DNA of 10,534 nucleotides. It comes from an uncultured Clostridium sp. (GTDB taxonomy: Bacteria > Bacillota > Clostridia > Lachnospirales > Lachnospiraceae). Position numbers and translations under genes: made by a program. Shown here in pieces: positions 6,988 through 10,534 of this stretch (its first letter is position 1; every line of letters starts with the position of its first letter). The notes below the pieces were generated by a model, which worked only from the letters and a program-made list of their open reading frames with translations, had not been told where the DNA came from and ran no database searches. The DNA lies in assembly GCA_937902905.1 (NCBI GenBank), contig CALELW010000198.1, positions 1 through 10,534 on the forward strand, written 5' to 3'.

Positions 6988-7156
6988 GAATTTTCCCCGT
7001 ATCTCTGGTAAAGTTCGTAAACGCTTTCGTTACAACACTGGTGATTTTCGTTTTGAATATCAGCACTAAAGCAATCAGAATTACCAGAATCAAGATAATT
7101 TCAACAACACCAATCGCATCTTCTTCTAAAAAATAATTTTTTATTACGTTTCTCAT
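6980..7156 (-). CDS. flp: Flp-type major pilin
   Basis: A 58-residue prepilin, the expected size for Flp pilins, which polymerise into the Tad pilus. The short leader ends with EEDA, followed by IGVVEI and a long hydrophobic helix (about 17-33). Glu19 is the +5 glutamate if cleavage follows Ala14, aligning with the G/xxxxE site of classical Flp proteins but with Ala at -1. The C-terminal tail (FTNFTRDTGKILA) is short and amphipathic. The frame is open to a GTG at 7186, but the ATG at 7156 has a strong AGGAAGG site seven bases upstream and gives the usual length, so it is preferred. It lies 30 bases after tadC, and its end overlaps the DUF5702 start. Confidence 0.92.
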   Translation of the reverse strand: MRNVIKNYFLEEDAIGVVEIILILVILIALVLIFKTKITSVVTKAFTNFTRDTGKILA

Positions 7157-7163
7157 AGTTGTA

Positions 7164-7170
7164 CCTTCCT
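7164..7170 (-). promoter_or_regulatory. Strong ribosome binding site of flp
   Basis: AGGAAGG on the minus strand, within the longer purine run GGAAAGGAAGG (7164-7174), seven bases before the ATG at 7156. It fixes the flp start and contrasts with the weak site of the following TTG-initiated gene. Confidence 0.7.
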
Positions 7171-7186
7171 TTCCTTCTGCCGGCAC

Positions 7187-8500
7187 TCACATCGTCATAA
7201 ATGCCGGAACCATAATAATTCCCATAACAATTAGTAACATTAACATCATCGGGAAAAGCAATCTTGTTCCTGCCTTTTCCCCCAGCTGCAGCGCATGTTC
7301 TTTACGCCTTTCTAAAGAATCAATCGCCTCCGTTTCTAAAATTGCGAGCATTCCTTCTGCTCCCTTTTTCATATTCTGCGTAATCAGGGAAGAAAATCGT
7401 AAATACTGCTGTAACAGACAGCGCCTGCCAAAACACTCCACCGCTTTCATCTCCGATACGCCATCGTGCATCTGACGCATTGCAACACCAAGTTCCTCAT
7501 ACACATACCTTTTTTTGCATCCCCTTTGGCACTTCTTCTCATACTCGCTGACCAGTCGTTCAATCACTTTTCTCACGCTTAACCCGGCACCTAAAAGCAG
7601 CATAAACTGATTTACCACTGCCGGATGGTCAAGTAAGAGCTGCTCCCTGCGAAGCGTCTGCTCCTTCTTTTGCTGCATTCTCCAAAATACCGGCAAACAA
7701 ATTATCAGACCAAGAACCAGATACACAAGTGCATAACTTTTTTCTTCCTGCTTCAAAATGTAGCGCACCTTCTTACCGTCAATGTTTTCCGGCAGTTTTA
7801 CAACTTCTTTTGCTGCCTGTTCTTCCATTTGCTTTGCCACTGCCCGTTCCACATTTTTCTCCCACAAACTCTTTTCACTCCACTTGACAGGTTCAATGTG
7901 AACGGGAAATGAATACACTTTCTTCCAGTTTTTCCATGAAGCCTCTGCCGTCGCCTCCGTATCGACACCAGACTTTGGAATCCGCTCTTTACAAAGACTT
8001 CCATCTTCCCTTAAATAGGTGTCTTCTACCGTCCAGTGAATCTCCATCTGCGTAGAGGGCATGGAATCCGGCAAATGCAGCGGTTTATCCACATGCTGAA
8101 GTGATTGATTTTCTGCTAGAAGTTCAGCCTCCAGATACTTCTTTGTCTTACTATCCAGATTTTTCTTCTCCTGCTCCGTAAAATCGCGGTCTGACACGGT
8201 AAGTTCTAACTCCTTCTGCCAGAGTTTCTGTCCATCATTACTCTCAGCCGTAACCGCTAAAGACTGCTCTTGTTCCTGTCGTCTCAGCACATATCCATCC
8301 AAAATTTCCTGTGTGTCAGGCGTCTGAAAAAAGCAATACAAAAAACTGAGTAATAGAGCGGCCATTAACACCCCTGCTGTTTTTATCCTTTTTGTCCAAA
8401 TCCGCTTCTCAACTTCCTCGGTCGGTTCCCTCCCATAAATACTTCTGGCATACTCCCGCGTGGAAGAAAACATGCCAAACCAGTCTTTTTTAATTTTCAT
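7187..8500 (-). CDS. tadC: TadC-like T2SSF platform protein with large extra-cytoplasmic insertion
   Basis: A 437-residue inner-membrane platform protein of the Tad machine, partner of TadB and driven by TadA. The C-terminal half (about 288-430) is a type II secretion F domain: LLDHPAVVNQFMLLLGAGLS, a cytoplasmic helical bundle, EAIDSLERRKEHALQLGEKAGTRL and a closing membrane helix (about 411-434). A first membrane helix lies at 40-58 and a second at 256-273. Between them is a hydrophilic segment of about 195 residues (59-254), predicted outside the membrane, which classical TadC proteins lack. The ATG has a perfect AGGAGGT site (8509-8515) overlapping the tadB stop codon, so translation is coupled. 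The assignment as TadC rather than a second TadB rests on gene order and on the closing motifs. Confidence 0.87.
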   Translation of the reverse strand: MKIKKDWFGMFSSTREYARSIYGREPTEEVEKRIWTKRIKTAGVLMAALLLSFLYCFFQTPDTQEILDGYVLRRQEQEQSLAVTAESNDGQKLWQKELELTVSDRDFTEQEKKNLDSKTKKYLEAELLAENQSLQHVDKPLHLPDSMPSTQMEIHWTVEDTYLREDGSLCKERIPKSGVDTEATAEASWKNWKKVYSFPVHIEPVKWSEKSLWEKNVERAVAKQMEEQAAKEVVKLPENIDGKKVRYILKQEEKSYALVYLVLGLIICLPVFWRMQQKKEQTLRREQLLLDHPAVVNQFMLLLGAGLSVRKVIERLVSEYEKKCQRGCKKRYVYEELGVAMRQMHDGVSEMKAVECFGRRCLLQQYLRFSSLITQNMKKGAEGMLAILETEAIDSLERRKEHALQLGEKAGTRLLFPMMLMLLIVMGIIMVPAFMTM

Positions 8501-8513
8501 GATTTTCTACCTC

Positions 8514-9245
8514 CTAACATTCAATTTTCATTAAGTGTCTGCTCCATGCTGCGGCACCCAAATATACAAAAAGTGCACCCGTCATAAAAAGCCGTCCAAA
8601 AAGTCCCTCATATAAAGGATCTAAAAATCCCGGAGAACAAATCTGCAAATATAAAATAATAAAAAGGGGAATCGCCGTCATACAATTAGCTTCCATCTTT
8701 TTCCCGGCAATCATCGTTTGAATTTCCCTCTGTATCTCCATCTTTTCACTGATATTCTGTGCCGTTCGCTTCATTACTTTTACTAAATTCCCTCCGCTTT
8801 TTCTTGCCGTCGCATAAATTTGTGCAAAAGTGATAATATCCTCCACACCACTTTTTGACGCAAATGCGGACAACACTTCATCCAGTGGCTGATGCAGCGA
8901 AATTTTTTGCTGTATATCCCAAAGTTCTCTCATCATCCTCGTATCTTCCGAATGCAGCAGCTTCATATCGTGGTATGCTTCCATGATGGCATTCTCCATC
9001 GAGTATCCTGCTGCCAGTGCAGAAACCATGCTGTCCATTGCCTCCTTAAATTCCACCATCAACTGCCACTTTTCCTGTTCCTTTTTTGTTTTTATCCGGT
9101 ATCTTACATAACCAATGCTCCCTATGATTGCACCAAGAAAGCACATTAGCGCCTGACGGTAAAATAAAAACAGCAGGAAAAAACTTCCGATAAACCCAAC
9201 TGCCATTGTTTTCAGGTACCACTTTCTCTCTATTATCCGTTTCAC
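8514..9245 (-). CDS. tadB: TadB-like T2SSF platform protein
   Basis: A 243-residue membrane platform protein. Two N-terminal membrane helices (about 13-28 and 32-48) precede a cytoplasmic type II secretion F domain (about 62-185) with the typical VEFKEAMDSMVSALAAGYSMENAI segment at 64-87, GVEDIITFAQIYATARKSGGNL at 133-154 and the IQTMIAGKKMEA segment at 175-186. Two further helices follow (about 187-203 and 217-234). It starts at GTG (9245) in a four-base GTGA overlap with the tadA stop, with only a weak GGGGTG site, so expression probably depends on coupling to tadA. It is expected to pair with TadC in the inner-membrane base that TadA turns to extrude Flp. Confidence 0.9.
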   Translation of the reverse strand: MKRIIERKWYLKTMAVGFIGSFFLLFLFYRQALMCFLGAIIGSIGYVRYRIKTKKEQEKWQLMVEFKEAMDSMVSALAAGYSMENAIMEAYHDMKLLHSEDTRMMRELWDIQQKISLHQPLDEVLSAFASKSGVEDIITFAQIYATARKSGGNLVKVMKRTAQNISEKMEIQREIQTMIAGKKMEANCMTAIPLFIILYLQICSPGFLDPLYEGLFGRLFMTGALFVYLGAAAWSRHLMKIEC

Positions 9246-10477
9246 AAAATCACCCCTGCTCTCTCCGCTTTTTCGGTTGCCGAAAAAACGGTCTTTGTCC
9301 TCACCAGATGTCCCTTCACCCTGCCATCCGTCTCTCCCTGTTCCTCAAAAACAAATAACGGATGAAGTTCTATCTTGCCGTCCACCACACTTCCTACCTC
9401 ACTGATTTCCAGCACACGCCGCGACTTATCTCTAAGCCGTCCAAGATGAATCATAATATCAATACCGGACGCAATCTGCTGTCGAATCGCTGCCAATGGA
9501 ATTTCCAAACCCATCAGAAAGAGCGTCTCCAAACGATTCAGCATATCTTTCGGACTGTTTGCATGACCGGTAGACAAACTTCCGTCATGACCGGTATTCA
9601 TCGCTGTCAGCAAATCAATCGCTGCAGAATCCCGAATCTCTCCGACAATAATCCGGTCGGGGCGCATGCGCAATGCACTCTTAACCAAATCGCGGATGGT
9701 AACTTCATTCTTTCCCTCTACATTGCGGTTTCTGGCTTCCAGACGAACCAGATTTGCGATGTTTTGAATCTGCAATTCCGCAGAATCCTCAATCGTAATC
9801 ACACGCTCTTCTTTCGGAATGAAATTAGACAGCACATTTAAAAATGTGGTTTTTCCGGCACCGGTTCCTCCGGAAATAAAAATATTGTATTTGGCAATCA
9901 CAAGCTTCTGTAAAAACTCACATGCCTCTTTTGTCAATGCACCAAGCGCAAGGAGTTTCTCCATCGTCATAGCCTCTTTTGGAAACTTACGAATGGTAAT
10001 CACCGGTCCTTCCAATGCAATCGGCGGCACAACAATATTTACACGGGAACCATCTTCCAAACGGGCATCCAAAATCGGATTTGATTCATTCACAATACGG
10101 TTTCCTCGGGAAGCAATCTGCTGAACAATGTTTTCAAGCCTCGTCTGATGCTCAAACGTAAGTCCCGTCTCATACAAACGCCCCGCCTGCTCAACAAAGA
10201 TGTGATGCGGTCCGTTTACCATAATTTCCGTAATCGTCTCATCCTCTAACACATCCTGCAAAACATCCATGCGGCGAATCGAATTAAAAACCATGTGGCG
10301 CAGCTTTCGCTTTTCTTCCAGCCGAATATATTCATCCGGAAAAAGCTCTGTTATTGTCCGGTCAATCATTGCCTGCAGAGCTTCATCCGCAAGTTCTGCA
10401 CCGGGCGGAATCTCTTCCAGTACCCGTTCCCGAATCATCATCCGCCTTTCATTCCATGTCTTCCCATACGCATCCAT
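9242..10477 (-). CDS. tadA: TadA/CpaF secretion ATPase
   Basis: A 411-residue hexameric motor ATPase of the type II/IV secretion family (CpaF/VirB11 class), acting at the cytoplasmic face of the Tad platform. All motor motifs are intact: Walker A GGTGAGKTT (203-211), Asp box VITIEDSAELQ (226-236), Walker B region RIIVGEIR with Glu280, and His box from TAMNTGHDGSLSTGHANSP (291-309). The N-terminal domain at about 55-165 has the CpaF signature DETITEIMVNGP and the NPILDARLEDGSRVNI block. The ATG at 10477 is supported by AAGGAGG at 10486-10492, eight bases upstream. It overlaps both the preceding partial frame and tadB, so it sits inside the operon and is not its first gene. Confidence 0.96.
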   Translation of the reverse strand: MDAYGKTWNERRMMIRERVLEEIPPGAELADEALQAMIDRTITELFPDEYIRLEEKRKLRHMVFNSIRRMDVLQDVLEDETITEIMVNGPHHIFVEQAGRLYETGLTFEHQTRLENIVQQIASRGNRIVNESNPILDARLEDGSRVNIVVPPIALEGPVITIRKFPKEAMTMEKLLALGALTKEACEFLQKLVIAKYNIFISGGTGAGKTTFLNVLSNFIPKEERVITIEDSAELQIQNIANLVRLEARNRNVEGKNEVTIRDLVKSALRMRPDRIIVGEIRDSAAIDLLTAMNTGHDGSLSTGHANSPKDMLNRLETLFLMGLEIPLAAIRQQIASGIDIMIHLGRLRDKSRRVLEISEVGSVVDGKIELHPLFVFEEQGETDGRVKGHLVRTKTVFSATEKAERAGVIL

Positions 10478-10534
10478 CCTCCGGGCCTCCTTCTTTTTCC
10501 AGTAAGTGCTCCATACGTGCCATCAACTGATTAT
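10449..10534 (-). CDS. C-terminal tail of an upstream gene, possibly tadZ-like (partial)
   Basis: Of the three minus-strand frames at the right edge, only one is open from 10534. It ends with TGA at 10449-10451, giving 27 residues (NQLMARMEHLLEKEGGPEDG...). The other two frames stop within 12 bases of the edge. If real, it overlaps tadA by 29 bases out of frame. In Tad loci of this type the gene before tadA is usually the MinD/CpaE-like TadZ, but the tail carries no diagnostic motif, so that identity rests only on position. Confidence 0.5.
   Translation of the reverse strand, partial: NQLMARMEHLLEKEGGPEDGCVWEDME

Noticed and set aside
7157..7186. A GTG start adding ten residues to Flp
   Set aside because: The ribosome site AGGAAGG would then lie inside the coding region; the ATG at 7156 gives the normal Flp length and leader.

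Overview
The window looks like a low-to-moderate GC Gram-positive genome of the Clostridia, most likely a Lachnospiraceae-type gut anaerobe. This is inferred from family content: a Tad locus with a DUF5702 protein and a DUF6382-FHA protein, a RACo/DUF4445-type ASKHA ATPase, strong AGGAGG-type Shine-Dalgarno sites and AT-rich intergenic DNA. No rRNA, tRNA, CRISPR array, transposase or phage gene was seen.

Layout. Positions 1-572 (minus) hold most of a rhomboid intramembrane serine protease, cut by the window edge. A 98-bp divergent spacer carries two closely packed promoter-like sequences, one per strand. Positions 671-2077 (plus) encode an ASKHA-fold ATPase related to the reductive activators of corrinoid proteins, with an unusually short and altered ferredoxin-like N-terminus. 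It converges, with only 15 bp between stop codons, on a long minus-strand operon that fills the rest of the window.

That operon, read right to left, is a tight adherence (Tad/Flp) pilus locus: a partial upstream ORF (10534-10449, possibly tadZ-like), tadA/cpaF ATPase, tadB, tadC with a large extra-cytoplasmic insertion, the flp major pilin, a DUF5702 TadG-like protein, a TadE-like pseudopilin with two C-terminal Cys/His modules, a short A24 prepilin peptidase, a second TadE-like pseudopilin, and a DUF6382-FHA membrane protein. Most junctions are ATGA/GTGA overlaps or gaps of at most 30 bp, so co-transcription and translational coupling are likely. The one large gap (4852-5010) contains a perfect 19-bp inverted repeat around an AT-rich core.

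How the genes work together (from knowledge of Tad systems): TadA powers the TadB/TadC inner-membrane platform, which assembles Flp after the prepilin peptidase cleaves it. The TadE/TadG-like proteins are expected to be minor pilins or adaptors. No secretin is seen here, as expected for a monoderm. The FHA protein could link the pilus to Ser/Thr phosphorylation. The most noteworthy items are the inverted-repeat island in the middle of the operon, the pseudopilin with tandem Cys/His modules, the altered ferredoxin of the ASKHA protein and the altered FHA binding loop.
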